Assembly (NCBI GenBank): GCA_023429855.1
Contig: JAEZDB010000078.1
Coordinates: 1 to 5,951, forward strand
Direction: 5' to 3'
From: Actinomycetes bacterium
GTDB lineage: Bacteria; Actinomycetota; Thermoleophilia; Solirubrobacterales; Solirubrobacteraceae
Length of the DNA stretch: 5,951 nt
The first letter of the stretch is position 1, and the number at the start of each line of letters is the position of its first letter. The notes under the pieces were generated by a model that saw only the letters and a list, made by a program, of their open reading frames with translations, did not search any database and was not told the DNA's origin. Shown here piece by piece: positions 5,464-5,951 of the stretch. Position numbers and translations under genes: made by a program.

Positions 5464-5501
5464 GCGTCAGCGGGCCGACGGCGCCACCCGCAGGGTGACG
5501 C
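5464..5501. terminator. Imperfect hairpin at a convergent gene junction, possible bidirectional terminator
   Basis: GCGTCAGCGGG pairs with CCCGC and TGACGC across a 12-base loop, with a 4-base AGGG bulge on one side. The hairpin lies between two convergent genes whose stop codons are 3 bp apart and extends into the minus-strand coding end. No T-tract is present, so it may be only a weak terminator or an mRNA end-protecting structure. Confidence 0.35.
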
Positions 5502-5951
5502 CAGTGCCGGCGCGAGTCACTTCGCGCGCAAGCTCACGCTCCTCGAGCACCGGCTCGTAGGCCGACGCCCCGAGCTGCCGGACCGCGCCGACCCGCATGG
5601 GCCGCGCCGCCTCGGCGTCGAGCGACCACTGCACCGAGCCGACGCCGTCGGTGACCCGCAACCCTGCGCCGACCGCCTGCGTGCGTGCTCCCCCGCGCAT
5701 TCTGGCCCCTGCGACGACGGTGCAGCGGCACGGCACGACAAACGCGGCTTTGACGGCGCCCCTGTCGGTGATGCTCCACCGCCAGCGCGCCACGCCGGGA
5801 AGTTCCACCCCGCTCGCGGTGTCGCGCCACGTGCCAGTTGCGACGACGGAGCCGTCGGATTGCAGCTGGGTCCGCCGGCCGTGCGGGACGTACCGCCGGC
5901 CGCCGTCCCCGATCGCCAGTCCGGTGCCAAGCGCGGGCGGGAGCGGCGGCG
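5467..5951 (-). CDS. C-terminal part of an unidentified beta-rich protein, 5' end outside the window
   Basis: The frame is open from the right edge to TGA at 5467-5469, about 161 codons. A GTG at 5808 could start a 113-residue protein, but the same frame continues upstream with plausible protein sequence (RRYVPHGRRTQLQSDGSVV, then ATGTWRDTASG), so the gene most likely extends beyond the window. The visible part has many alternating hydrophobic stretches (ARWRWSITD, AAFVVPCRCTVVAGA, GSVQWSLDAEA, GVTLRVAPSAR), which suggests a beta-sandwich-like C-terminal domain. No catalytic motif or family is recognised. Two close cysteines (CRC) are present. Its stop is 3 bp from that of the plus-strand gene before it. 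Overlapping Arg/Gly-rich frames on the same strand are less protein-like. Confidence 0.6.
   Translation of the reverse strand, partial: PPLPPALGTGLAIGDGGRRYVPHGRRTQLQSDGSVVATGTWRDTASGVELPGVARWRWSITDRGAVKAAFVVPCRCTVVAGARMRGGARTQAVGAGLRVTDGVGSVQWSLDAEAARPMRVGAVRQLGASAYEPVLEERELAREVTRAGTGVTLRVAPSAR

Noticed and set aside
1..5951. CRISPR array, insertion sequence, tRNA or other RNA gene
   Set aside because: No spaced direct repeats, transposase frame with terminal repeats, or cloverleaf-like sequence was seen on either strand.

Overview
This window reads as chromosomal DNA of a very GC-rich actinobacterium. By eye it is roughly 70% GC, with strong third-position GC, Ala/Arg/Pro-rich proteins and short or overlapping gene junctions. 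The signs fit Actinomycetota, possibly the Thermoleophilia/Solirubrobacterales, but no rRNA or other lineage marker is present, so the taxonomy is inference.

The core (positions 175-4553, minus strand) is a compact five-gene operon for a complete bacterial ubiquitin-like conjugation and deconjugation pathway. In transcription order it holds: an E2-like protein with an HPN motif and active-site Cys; a polytopic membrane protein with a C-terminal FHA domain; a small YukD/EsaB-type ubiquitin-like protein (Ubl) ending in Ala-Gly; a ThiF/E1-type activating enzyme with an added zinc-ribbon-like tail; and a JAMM metalloprotease anchored by a single transmembrane helix. E2/FHA and E1/JAMM are joined by 4-bp ATGA overlaps, and Ubl/E1 are 11 bp apart. 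E1 would adenylate the Ubl C-terminus, E2 would carry it to targets, and JAMM would remove it. The JAMM anchor and the FHA protein suggest that the machinery works at the inner face of the membrane. No RING/E3 gene is visible.

On the left (1-164, plus strand) is the 3' end of a convergent gene: basic residues after a leucine run, an Ala/Pro linker, then a C-terminus reading DDFEITLRPRS. The E2 carries two close copies of the same short motif in its disordered tail (ADFEIELRP and EDFVITLRQ). This shared motif, roughly [acidic/A]-D-F-x-I-x-L-R-[PQ], ties the neighbouring gene to the system and is the most unusual signal here.

On the right, a 112-bp divergent intergenic region (4554-4665) holds a perfect 12-bp palindrome. 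It is followed by a plus-strand gene (4666-5463) for a single-pass exported or membrane-anchored protein with a possible PsbP/LpqN-like domain. A convergent minus-strand gene of unknown function runs off the right edge (5467-5951). No stretch longer than 300 bases lacks a gene. I saw no RNA genes, insertion sequences or CRISPR arrays.
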